Source of the DNA: Stomoxys calcitrans
Lineage: Eukaryota > Arthropoda > Insecta > Diptera > Muscidae
DNA: 64,000 bases
Assembly (NCBI RefSeq): GCF_963082655.1
Contig: NC_081555.1
Coordinates: 176,117,896-176,181,895, forward strand
Direction: 5' to 3'
Within the stretch, counting starts at the first letter, position 1. Every line of letters starts with the position of its first letter. The translations under genes were made by a program, and so were the position numbers. The notes under the pieces were generated by a model. It did no database searches and was not told where the DNA came from. It saw only the letters and a program-made list of their open reading frames with translations. Shown in pieces: positions 1 through 9,889 of the stretch.

Positions 1-731
1 AGCCATGTTCGTCCGTCCGTCTGTCTGTCGAAAAGCTAGGCGCTTGATATTTCGCACAAATACTTTTTATTAGTGTAGGTCGGTTGGGATTGTAAATAGG
101 CTAAATCGGTCCATGTTTTGATATAGCTGCCATATAAAACGATCTTGGGTCTTGACTTCTTGAACCTCTAGAGGGCGCAATTCCAGTCCGATTTGACTGA
201 AATTTTGCACGTGGTATTTTGGTACCGCTTCCAACAGCTGTATGGTTGATATAGGTTCATAATCTGATATAGCTGCCATATAAAACGATATTGGGTTTTG
301 ACTTCTACAGCTTTTAGAAGGCGCAATTCTTATCCGATTTGGTTGTCATTTTGCAGGTGGTGTTTTAGTATCACTTCCAACAAATGTGCTAAGTATGGTC
401 CAAATCGGGACATGAACTGACATAACTGCCATATAAACCGATCGGGGATCTTGATTTCTTGAGCCGCTAGAGGGCGCGGTTCTCATCCGATTTGGCAGAA
501 ATTTTGCACGAGATGTTTTTGGCGCAAATCGGGACATAAACTGACATAGCTGTCATATAAACGGATCTGGGATCTTGACTTAAGCCTCTCGAAGGCGCAA
601 TTCTCATCCGATTTGGCAGGAATTTTGTACAATGACTACTCTTATGACCTTCAAAATGCGTGTTCAATATGGTCTGAATCGATCTATAGCATGATCCAGC
701 TCCATATAAATCGATCTCCCGATTTAGCTTT

Positions 732-799
732 TTGACTTCAATGACTTCTAGTTTGTTAAACGAATCGAATTCTGAACAAAGTAGAAGTCATTGAAGTCA
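732..799. repeat. 68-bp hairpin inside family A copy
   Basis: 'ttgacttcaatgacttct' is matched by its inverse about 17 nt after the centre ('aaacgaatcgaattctg' loop). Nearly the same hairpin occurs again at 941-1029. Confidence 0.8.
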
Positions 800-800
800 A

Positions 801-1169
801 GAGCCTCTCGAAAGCTCAATTCTCATCCGATTTGGCAGGAATTTTGTACAATGACTACTCCCTTGACCTTCAACATGCGTGTTCAATATGGTCTGAATCG
901 ATCTATAGCATGATCCAGCTCCATATAAACCGATCTCCCAATTTTGCTTCTTGACTTCAATGACTTCTACTTTGTTAAACGAATCGAATTCTGAACAAAG
1001 TAGAAGTCATTGAAGTCAAGAAGCAAAATCGGGAGATCGTTTATATGGGAACTGGATTATGCTATAGATCGATTCAGACCATATTGGACACGCATGTTGG
1101 AGGTCATGGGAAAAGCCATTGTACAAAATTCCTGCCAAATCGAATGAGAATTGCGCCTTCTAGAGGCTG
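801..1169. repeat. Long inverted repeat with a 17-nt loop
   Basis: Arms of roughly 170 nt (801-976 and 994-1169) are inverse copies of a family A module. The innermost part (941-976 against 994-1029) is almost perfectly complementary. The centre is the same 17-nt loop as at 732-799. Confidence 0.8.
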
Positions 1170-1358
1170 AAGTCAAGATCCAGATCGGTCCGAATCGGAC
1201 TATATCTTGATATAGCTTCTATAGCATAACAGTTCTTATTCATTATTCTTTGTTTGCCTAAAAAGAGATACCGCGCAAAGAACTGGACAAATGCTATTCA
1301 TGGTGGAGGGTATATAAGATTCGGTCCGACCGAACTTAGCACACTCTTACTTGTTTAT

Positions 1359-1858
1359 GATAACCGCACAAATGAGGTGGTGGCTGGTTTTGTTGGTTGC
1401 AGATTGGCGAAGGCCTTGTGGACGAGTATTTCCCTTAACAGGACATCGCTTATCACGGGGCTGAAGAAGCATGACTTCGGAGTGTTGATGTAAGTCAACA
1501 GCCGCTTGACGTTGCGATAAGTTGGTGACAGTGACACAGGGAGGAGTTGGTGACAGTCGAGGACTTTTTGTGCTACTGCTCCGTAATAACGTGAAGGCAA
1601 AGGATAATGGTCGATCATCGTTTTGCGTGTGTGGATTCTCTGCAAGCACTATGTCCACTTGTCACTTTAGAGTTCTGTAAAAACCTGGCAGGACATATTC
1701 TGGCCGGTGAGAATTTATCCCCGGTCCTCTTTATTTCCTAATTTTGTATGCCCATCACCAAGGGATGAGGGTATATTAGTCTAGTTATACCATTGATTTT
1801 TTAGTTGATGTAGCCACTAACATCTGTCCGTCTGTGGAAATCAATCTTATTTATGAGT
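1359..1858. other. Unassigned stretch, short family A scrap near 1750
   Basis: I find no gene. 'gggatgagggtatattagtct' near 1764 and a 'tctgtccgtctgtgg' tract near 1826 look like decayed family A ends. The open frames here lack coding character. Confidence 0.4.
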
Positions 1859-2025
1859 CATCCGCCATATAGGCCTGACTTGGCACCGAATGACTTCTTT
1901 TTTTCCCTTACATAAAGAATAAAAGGAGAGGTCAACGTTTTTCGGCATCTGAAGAAGTGATGCATGTTTTGGAGATACCTCAATCGGAGTGGGAAAAGTG
2001 CTTCGACAATTGGTTCAAACATTAA
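1859..2025 (+). pseudogene. Mariner transposase C-terminal remnant
   Basis: The frame starting at 1859 reads H-P-P-Y-R-P-D-L-A-P-N-D-F-F. This is the block around the third catalytic Asp of mariner (DD34D) transposases. After a frameshift near 1905, the pieces 'RGQRF', a block resembling 'LEIPQSEW.KCF.NWF' and a stop at 2023-2025 follow, as in the usual mariner C-terminus. Only about 55 residues remain, with frameshifts and no upstream domain. It is a dead fragment of a full-length mariner, possibly related to the autonomous parent of the miniature elements in this window, though that link is inference. Confidence 0.75.
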
Positions 2026-2178
2026 ACCGATTTTCGATGATTAATATTTGATTTTGTGTTCTCTAATCCCGAAATATAAAAGGCAACCCACGTATGACAT
2101 AACTGATAATTTTGGAGAACTTGGTTCTGTGGAGGTATTTTTAGTATTTATACCATTCATTACCACTGTGGTACAGGG

Positions 2179-2287
2179 TTGTTGTTGTTGTAGCAGTGTG
2201 TTGTACACCGAGGCGGCAGCGCGTGCCGATGAAAGATTCCATCGGATCAATCCGGTACGTATAACCGGCTGCCATGGGATTGGTTGC
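2179..2287 (-). mobile_element. 5'-truncated LINE tail with (CAA)n end and 7-bp target duplication
   Basis: The 109-bp insert is flanked on both sides by TACAGGG (2172-2178 and 2288-2294) and interrupts the conserved family B start. On the minus strand it ends in a (CAA)n run, the signature of a non-LTR retrotransposon 3' end that was truncated at its 5' side. It carries no coding sequence. Confidence 0.8.
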
Positions 2288-3463
2288 TACAGGGTATTAT
2301 AACTTAGTGCATTTGTTTGTAGCACCCAGAAGGAAGAGAGATAGACCCATTGATAGCAAATTTTGTGCAGGCATGTTTTTCGGCCTAGAGACGAAGCCTA
2401 TAGAAATTGGAAAAAATCGGTTCGTCCGATTTACAGTAATAATGGAATAAAATGGTTATTTGTTAACCGATTCTCTCGAAATTCGGCGGGAAGGATTTTC
2501 TTATGACTCTCGACATTGTTGGTGAATTTCATAAAAGTCGGTTCAAATTTAGATATAGCTCTCATCTATACATATCGTCCGATTTTCACTCCTAGGGCTA
2601 CTGCAAGCGCATTTATTGACCAATCTTCCCAAAATTTTGTACAACGCTTTCCTCGACGACTTCCACAATGTCTTTACAATTTGCTCAAAATCAGTTCAGA
2701 TTAAGATATAGCTCCCATATATATGTTCGTCCAATTTGCACTAATATTGCAATAAAATGGTCAATTGTTAACCGATTCTCTCGAAATTTGGCAGGAGGGA
2801 TATTCTCTTGACTGTCGACATTATTGGTGAATTTCAAAAAAGTCGGTTCAGATTTAGATATAGCTCCCATATATGTACATATCGCCCGATTTTAGCTTCT
2901 AGGATCACAACCAGTGCATTTATTGACCCACAACGCTTTCCTCGACGACTGCCACAGCATCTGAGAAGTTTGGTCGAAATCGGTTCAGATTTAGCTATAG
3001 CTCCCAAATATATGTTCGTCCGATTTTGAGAAATATTGCAATAAAGTGCTCATTTGTTAACCGATTCTCTCGAAATTTGGCAGGATGTATATCTTGTGAC
3101 TCTCGACATTACTGGTGCCTTTCATAGAAATCGGTTCAGATTTAAATATAGCTGTCATATATGCATATCGACGGACTTTCACTTTACTTTCCGAGAGCCA
3201 GTGCATTTTTGACTAATCTTGCCAAAATTTAGCACAATGCTTTCCTCGACAACTACCATATTATCTGAGAAGTTTAGTCGAAATCGGTAGATATAGCTCC
3301 CATATATATGTTCGTCAGATTTTGGCTAATTTCCAGTAATTTTGTCATTCGTCAACCGTAGTTATTACAATTTGAACATATTTGCTCGAAATTTGATACG
3401 GATTGTTTTATAACCCTTCTGAAAGCATACGCTGAGTTCCATCAAAATTGGTTCAGAATTGTA

Positions 3464-3696
3464 TTGGGTTGCCCAAAAAGTAATTGCGGATTTTTCATAT
3501 AGTCGGCGTTGACAAATTTTTTCAACGGCAGGTGACTCTGTAATTGCATTCTTTTTTCTGTCAGTTATCAGCTGTTACTTTTAGCTTGCTTTAGAAAAAA
3601 ATTGTAAGAAAGTATATTTGATTAAAGTTTATTCTAAGTTTTATTAAAAATGCATTTACTTTCTTTTAAAAAATCCGCAATTACTTTTTGGGCAAT
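3464..3696 (+). mobile_element. Mariner miniature element, copy a
   Basis: It starts TTGGGTTGCCCAAAAAGTAA and ends with the inverse, although the last five bases (cccaa) are lost or altered. It sits in a family B module ('ggttcagaattgta | element | tatagctccc'), consistent with a TA target. Same orientation as copies b, e, f and h. Confidence 0.9.
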
Positions 3697-3777
3697 ATAT
3701 AGCTCCCACATTGTACTTATAGAGTAGGTGTAGGGTATTATACAGTCGGCACCGCCCGATTTTTGCCCTTCTGGTTT

Positions 3778-4108
3778 GAAAATAATTTTCTGCTTAAATT
3801 ATCATAATTAATGTTTAATATTTTATATTCATATAGTCTGACAAGTTCCTCCTATCCATTTGAATTTTCGCACGTTTGTTCATTTTCTTTATTCCATTTA
3901 AACCAACTATTATTTGTCTTGAGCTTTCTTTTGCTATCGATTTGGTATGAAATCAAGTTCAACAAATATGTTAGTACCAGCCAATTTATTGGCGTTGAGG
4001 AAAACTTCATCTATCGCATGTGGCTTTTCCAATTCTAGCAACAGTGCCAATTTTCCGTTCCATTCAAATACTTTGCGCACATTTGAAATACCCACTACAT
4101 ACCCAGAC
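3778..4108. other. Intergenic stretch, nothing convincing
   Basis: AT-rich single-copy-looking DNA. An open frame at 3811-4038 is hydrophobic and low in complexity and has no recognisable domain, so it was not called. Confidence 0.4.
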
Positions 4109-4278
4109 CAGGGCTGCGGAGTCTAGCCCTCGACTCCGACCCCGTGTCGGAGTCTAAGTCGGAGTGTTAAGCCGGAGTCGGGGCAAGGGTGCTCAACTCC
4201 GAACCAAAGTCCGATTCCGGCTCAATAGTCCGACTCCGACCTCGAATCCGGCCTTAAAAATCTAACTCCCCAGCCCTG
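4109..4278. mobile_element. hAT-like miniature element with 8-bp target duplication
   Basis: The 170-bp unit has ends CAGGGCTGCGGAGT and, on the other strand, CAGGGCTGGGGAGT. It is flanked by acccagac (4101-4108) and atccagac (4279-4286), an 8-bp duplication with one mismatch. CAGGG termini and 8-bp duplications are typical of hAT transposons. The interior is a run of degenerate 'ggagtcgg'/'ccgactcc' units that can fold on itself. Confidence 0.75.
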
Positions 4279-4489
4279 ATCCAGACAATAGCCACTTATC
4301 TACAATATATTTGAGAGATTGATAGACTCGTCTTCGATCAAAGTTATATAATAGGCGTCTTACAAATGGTTGGTCTCAGAACTCTAAACCCTAAATCCCT
4401 ATTGACCTAATCTAAGCTATCACCCAAAGTTGGAATTTTCCACACCTGAGACCACGACCCAGAATCTGTTCTACAGTTTTTTTTTTAGC

Positions 4490-4688
4490 ACAGTTTACAT
4501 GATGATTTTATTAAGAATGTAAATCCGCCAATGATTAGACATTTTAGGGGTTCAAGAAGTAAAACCGTGAGATTCGGGGATTCAGGTTCAACATTTCAGC
4601 ATGATTGGCTAATAATTGAGGTTTCGTGGGGGTCAAGATGTCAAATTTGTGTAAGGAAGTCATACCACATTTCAGCGGATTGTGAATT
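4490..4688 (-). other. Candidate terminal (3'UTR) exon of the zinc-finger gene
   Basis: On the minus strand a strong acceptor (T-rich tract ending 'tttttttttgtctag') ends at 4689. The exon would begin AATTCACA at 4688. The donor of the large exon leaves a single T, so joining gives T|AA, a stop codon split by the junction. A polyadenylation signal AATAAA lies at 4512-4507, followed by an A-rich stretch near 4490-4480. The inferred intron (5109-4689, 421 nt) contains mariner copy b. This exon is inferred from splice signals only; an alternative is that the transcript reads through to the in-frame stop at 5086-5084. Confidence 0.45.
4507..4512 (-). terminator. Candidate poly(A) signal AATAAA
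   Basis: AATAAA on the minus strand, about 175 nt into the candidate terminal exon and followed within about 25 nt by an A-rich stretch. A competing AATAAA supplied by mariner copy b lies at 5023-5018. Confidence 0.45.
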
Positions 4689-4842
4689 CTAGACAAAAAA
4701 AAAATAAATTTTACCTAAAGAATCGATAGTGTAAAAAAACTATCGATATTGACGCAAAAGATCTATCTAAGGAACTATCGGTACCAGTCAGCTCCATTTC
4801 ACCTTCTTCTTCTAACATGCACTATAGACGCATAGACAAATA

Positions 4843-5078
4843 TTGGGCTGCCCAAAAAGTAATTGCGGATTTCTCATATAGTCGGCGTTGACAAATTTTT
4901 TCACAGCTTGTGACTCTGTAATTGCATTCTTTATTCTGTCAGTTATCAGCTGTTACTTTTAGCTTGCTTTAGAAAAAAGTGTAAAAAAATTATATTTGAT
5001 TAAAGTTCATTCTAAGTTTTATTAAAAATGCATTTACTTTCTTTTAAAAAATCCGCAATTACTTTTTGGGCAACCCAA
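4843..5078 (+). mobile_element. Mariner miniature element, copy b, in the last intron of the zinc-finger gene
   Basis: A 236-bp element with 32-bp terminal inverted repeats and a TA on each side (4841-4842, 5079-5080). It ends only 5 bp from the in-frame stop at 5086-5084. If the 5109 donor is used it lies in the last intron. It is inverted relative to copy c (13878-14114), which lies in the intron on the other side of the large exon. Confidence 0.95.
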
Positions 5079-5109
5079 TACTTTTATGTAACAGTTTTGC
5101 CATACTTAC

Positions 5110-8100
5110 ATATACATGATAATTTTTGTACATTCTCTGCAATTTTCTCACTGATATTCGTAGTCTTGTTCATCGCAGGATCCACACCGGTATACTTATA
5201 AACTTGGCATGTCTGTAACACCCTGTAGTGATTCTCCTTCTGATGAAGAACAACATTGTAAGGCTCGCAACTGCGATAACAACATAGGGAACATTGAAAA
5301 ATCATATGCTGATGCTTTTCTTCAATGTGTTGAACCAATTGCTGTGGAGAATTCCAGGCGCTAATGCAGTAGGCACATTGCAGATAATCATTGGTTATGC
5401 ACTCCTGGCCCCTGTGATCTTCTAAATGGCATTGGAATTCAGTAGCAGAATCTGTTGAATAATAGCAGTCATCCGCTAGGCATTTATATAAACCCAAATA
5501 TTTAACGTTATTTGGAAAATCTCGATATACAGACCGGTAGGAGCATTGAATTTTGCCGCCTACGCTGGGTCTAAGGGGTGAGGCGGCAGTTTTTTCTTCG
5601 ATCTCGATAGATTCATCTTTGATTAAAATGGGTATATGTCTGCCACCAAATCCCAGAGATGTGTTCGCTGCTCTGCTATTATTATCACTATTTGGTGTTT
5701 GCGCATGAATAACTGTCATTGACTGCTCACTGCGGGCGCCAGGAGACTCTGTATGATTGTCTCCAAGCTGCTTGTTTAGCTGAGTCATAGTAGCAGTGTC
5801 AAATGGATCATCTTCGCCACCGGCCTCATTGCGCACAAGTATATTGTCAACTTCTTGTGATGGTGGTGGTGTTTGTGGTGATTGTGGTGGTGGTGAAGGT
5901 GTGGCTGCGGCAGTCTCAATTTCCTGCAAAGGTGTGGGCGATTTTGATTTATCCCCGCTACCTTCCTCTGGGCCATCGCTGATAGCTGCCAATATACACC
6001 TTTTAACATTCCGGGGTATAGCTTGTCTTTGACCATGTTGCTCTCGTAGGTGCTTCAAAATGTTCGCTTCATTTAGCTGCACAAAATTGCAAATGGTGCA
6101 GTAGTAGAGATATATAACCATGGCATTGGTGGGATAGCGGTACAGAATCTGTAGTTGGGATTTTCGACATGATTTTTTGGAGTGTAGCTGATGGGACTGA
6201 ATGTCGGCTCTGTACGGTTTTGCCAACTGACATTCGCTGCATTGGTAGGCATATTCCCCAGTATGCGTGGAGTAGTGGTTGTAGAGATTCATAAATGGCT
6301 CGTTCAGCTCATCCTCACAAAATGGACAGCTTATTTTGTAGCGAACCACCGTAGATTTTCCGCTTGAGATAGCTTTGGCAAAGGGAGTGTTTATACAGAG
6401 ATCATCCAAGTGCGACCACGTCAACCTCGATATGTAGGACTCCGTCTTGTGCTTCTGGACATAATGATTTGTCAAATCCTGCGGTTTGGCGCGACACAAA
6501 GCACAAAATGTGGTATTGTTTTCCGTCATCTCGCAGTCGTTGTTTAGTCTTTTCGGCGGTGGTGGATTTTTGGCGGCTGGTGCCGATGCCTTGGGGGGTA
6601 TATTTTCCGATTCAATGGAAGTTGTCTTTGATGCGATTAACTGAACACTTAAAATGTTGCTCCTTCTTGCCACCTGTCGTCGTTTTATTTGATGACTTTT
6701 GATTTCATCTTCTGAAAGACGTGTTAACTTAACCCAGGGCTGGTTTTGAATAATTTTTTTATACAGAGGATTGCCATCAATGGCTAGGTCTTCGACGTCG
6801 TCGTCAGCGATTCTTTGTTTTTTTCGCATTCTCGACGAAGACGATGAAATTAAGAGCACTTCATCTTCAGAATCACATTCGGGCGGCCTGGTGGGCAACT
6901 GCTCACAAATAGTTCTCCTTCGCTTTGGTATGCCTGGGGTGGTAGATGGTGGTGCGGCAGCCTCTTCTTCCGACTGGGAGGTGAGTTGCTCAAGCATAGC
7001 CGAACGCGAATTTATGCTGGTCCTACGTTTCCCTAATAAAGTGCTTGGGGCATTGTCATCATTTGTAGACTGCGATGAGCTAATGTCAGTGTCATCCAAA
7101 GACTTTAATTGCTCGGATATGACAGATCGAGCATGGACACTTGAACGTCGTCTGCCACCTATGGTCATGGGTATGTAATCACTTAATTGATCGAATCCCT
7201 TAACTGTGCACTCCAGCTCCTTATAAAGACGGTTTGTTCTTCCCATTGTTTTTTCCTGCTTTGATTTGGCTGCGGCTTGTGCTTTGCCATTTCCTTGTTT
7301 TAGGTTGGTGTTGGGTTTTCCCTTATCACCGGAAGAAGAAGAGCTTGTTAGTTCAGTTTTCTCGTTAGCTTTGTTTTGAGGTTGACCAACTTTTTCGCAG
7401 TCTTCAGCATTTTTGGAAGACTTTGTAGGACTTGCCTTCCACAAAGTGGCTATAGAAGTGGCATGTGGTTCCAAAGTGCTCATCAGTATGGAGCGAATTT
7501 CGTCGGTCTGTTTTTGTGAATCACGTTTGGCCGCATCTTCAACAGCCTTCTGCCGTCTTTGTTCCTCCTCCTGTCTTTTCTTGGCCAACTCTAAGCGTTT
7601 TCTTTCATTTTCCTGACGGATTCTCTGCTCCCGTTGCAGTTTCTCTAAACGTTCCTGTTCCTTTTTTCTTTTATATTCGCCATATGTCATGCCGGTGCTT
7701 TGTCCCGTGGACGTTTTAATGTTGCACTGATTCAGACCGATGTTATTAGGGGCTGTATTAAAGACTGGACGATTAGCCCACATGGGACCTGGATAGAAAT
7801 GTTGATTGTTAAGAGGCATTTGATTGGCAAAATGTGACGATGCAGGCATTCGTTGGTTGGGGGGCATATGATTTGGCATACATTGATTGTTGGGGGCCAT
7901 TTGATTTGGCATGCATTGATTGTTGGGGGGCATAACCATCTGGTTGGGTATACAATTCGGAGCCGCAGAATTTGTTAATGGTGGCATAAATGCTTGCTGT
8001 CCCATATTTGCTGCCATTTGTCTTTCCATGGGGGTAAGCAAGGGTGAATTTTGAAGCTTGTTTAAGAGATTTCTTATGCGCGGATCGTTCATATTGACTT

Positions 8101-9412
8101 TTCTCTGGCTAGCAGCAGCAGCAGGTGCAACTGGCAATGGGGCAGCAAGCCTGTAGTCATGGCCATTAGGGACTGGCGCTGGTGTTGGGGGAGCTGGTGC
8201 AATTGGTTGCGTATATGTGCCACAACCATTAGGATAAATAGGCGCTGCGGGTTCAGATTGCCATAAAGATGGCGCAGGTGGAGGTGGTGAATCCGAAGTT
8301 TGTTTATTTTGTGAAATTTTCACATTTGGCGTTGGAGAAACGGCAGCAGGCGGTTGCTTAAATGCAGTATCAGCTTGTGCTGCGTTCTCCAGATCACCTT
8401 TGCGCGCAGCTGGGGTTGCTTGTTCATCGGGTTTTAATGATTGGAAGAATTTTAAAATGGCTGCAAAGATAATAGCGTGTGAATTTTTGTTATCCAACTT
8501 CGATATGCTGCTTAGTAACTCCTCAGTGGTAAGGCCGTCTAAATTTTTGGAATCAAGCAGGCCGGAAAGGGTAAAAGCTGTTTTCGGCTCCTCATCCTTC
8601 AAATTACCAGCAGTGGAATCTGTTTTTGTGGCATCCATTTTCGCTTCTGAGCTATCACCATTAGTATTATCTTGGGTAGAAGGCCCGGAAACGCTGGCGG
8701 GAATGTCCGCTTCTCTTTGCTTTGCCTCGGAGAGTCGGGTAAACAGTAATTTACTCTCAGCTTCGACTTTGAATCGATCGCTTATATTCGGTTTACTTTG
8801 CGTCTCTTTCTCACCGCTTCTAACCACCAAAGGTGGCCTTTCTTCAGCTTGTCTCGAACCATTTGAGGTTTGAGGCATCTCATCATCACTGGAGTCGAGT
8901 GATATAGGTTCCTCCATTATGTTGCTTTCGCAATTCATGTTTTTGCCATTTTGCTTGACAAGAGGGGTCTTTCTATCACCACCGCGGCCTTCTCGTCTCG
9001 TAAATAATACCGAGCATTTCGCATCACAATCCTCATCATCATTTACACTACTGTTGGGCGGCGATGGAGGATACTTAATTTTGTTATCATCTTCGCCCAA
9101 TCCATCGATGGCTTGTAACAAGCCAATGGATGTATCATCCAAAGCCTGATTGAATTGGATTTCTTCTTCCTTAATGACTGATGTTGCTGCTGGCTCTTTT
9201 TTGGGTTGTTGAGTAACGGATATAATTTCTACCTCGTCGTCACTATCATCGGCAGGTCTTCTAGATGAAGGGTTTGTGTTGTGTGTGGCAGATTTTGCAG
9301 GAAGTGGTGATGTATGACTTCTACCATCTTCCTCATCGGAATCATCACAGAGATTGATGAATTCATGTTTGATTTCCTTACTAAACACTAGCGCTATTTC
9401 AGGTGGAACTGT
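5110..9412 (-). CDS. Large exon of a seven-finger C2H2 protein with SUMO-interaction-like motifs (possible MEP-1 relative)
   Basis: This 4303-nt exon is open throughout. It does not begin with ATG; upstream is 'tttttaatttttag', a splice acceptor, and the frame starts ACA GTT at 9412 in phase 0, matching the 14185 donor. It ends at a GTAAGT donor (5109-5104); without splicing, only 8 more codons follow before TAA at 5086. Numbering from the ATG at 14464, it encodes residues 71-1504. Acidic motifs with hydrophobic cores (FINL near 88, VEIISV near 131, ISL near 240, VLLIS near 921) resemble SUMO-interaction motifs. A Pro/Ala-rich region lies near 430-530, Pro-Asn-Gln-Met repeats near 558-598, and a Lys/Arg/Glu coiled coil at about 648-710. 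A thrice-repeated R-R-[ST] ... E-Q-L motif sits near 823, 861 and 899. Seven C2H2-type fingers lie near 1038, 1098, 1125, 1174, 1378, 1414 and 1438. It is probably a nuclear DNA- or chromatin-binding factor. MEP-1, a seven-finger SUMO-linked partner of Mi-2, is one family to compare; I do not recognise it with certainty. Confidence 0.9.
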
Positions 9413-9784
9413 CTAAAAATTAAAAAAAAAAACAACAAAAATGTTATACAATTAAAGAATAAGAATTTGCATGCGGTGGTGAGGCATAAAAATAGGCAAA
9501 CAAAAGTTTTGACAGGGTCCGTTGTGAAGGATGGACTCATTCGCAGATAAGCCTTTTTCGGTGGGGAAAGATTCTTATCGTCCCAATCACTTGGAATTTT
9601 TCAGAAGCAATTAATTTGGACAAAATTACGAAATAGCCAACAACTTCCAGTTCTAAATCAGGTATTCCCTTGTTAAGCCAATTGACAACCCTTGAAGGGC
9701 AGCCAATAAGAAAAGAATTGGTGCACCACTCAGCTCAAATATTAGAATAAGCCTCAGCCTCAAATATTAGAATAAGGTATAGGG
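9413..9784. other. Intron sequence next to the large exon
   Basis: This contains the acceptor polypyrimidine tract (minus strand, 9413-9445). At 9733-9778 there are two copies of a short direct repeat with core 'ctcaaatattagaataag'. I see no other feature. Confidence 0.5.
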
Positions 9785-9880
9785 TGGCGGCCACCGCAGA
9801 GGTTAGCATGTCTGCCTATGACCCTGAACGGCTGGGCTCGAAACCTGGCGAGAACATCAGAAAAACGTTGAAGGTTTGTT
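9785..9880 (+). mobile_element. tRNA-derived SINE, 5' fragment
   Basis: It has the A-box region 'gcagaggttagcatgtctgc' and a decayed B box 'ggctcgaaacctgg' followed by 'cgagaacatcagaaaa', matching the head of the full copy at 11700. The SINE body is missing. It abuts the 3' end of the LINE remnant. Confidence 0.75.
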
Positions 9881-9889
9881 TCTCACTCA

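Larger units (their letters stand above)
1..1358 (-). repeat. Family A Helentron-like repeat, left part cut by window edge
   Basis: The window opens inside a GTCC/GTCT microsatellite. It then runs through several modules of about 150 bp (each with 'gggcgcaattct', 'catataaa.cgatct' and 'cttgacttctt') and ends at 'ggagggtatataagattcgg' followed by the terminal hairpin and 'ttacttgttt'. This is the reverse orientation of the intact copy at 21839-23438. Open frames inside it are produced by the module length being a multiple of three and are not genes. A large inverted repeat (801-1169) and two near-identical 68-bp hairpins lie inside. Confidence 0.85.
2148..3777 (+). repeat. Family B Helentron-like element
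   Basis: It begins with 'accactgtggtacagggt' and ends with 'gtagggtattatacagtcgg' followed by a small GC hairpin. The interior consists of modules with 'cggttcagatttagatatag', 'ctcccatatatatgttcgtc' and 'accgattctctcgaaattt'. It is interrupted by a 109-bp LINE tail (2179-2287) and a mariner miniature (3464-3696). The second family B copy at 51884-53126 has the same borders. Confidence 0.8.

Noticed and set aside
5796..9149. Plus-strand frames of up to 157 codons opposite the zinc-finger exon
   Set aside because: Antisense shadows of a real coding exon; no splice signals or domains.
5084..9388. Large exon taken as a complete gene starting at 9388
   Set aside because: The supposed start is GTG, the frame continues upstream to a splice acceptor at 9413, and the phase fits exons near 14.2-14.5 kb.
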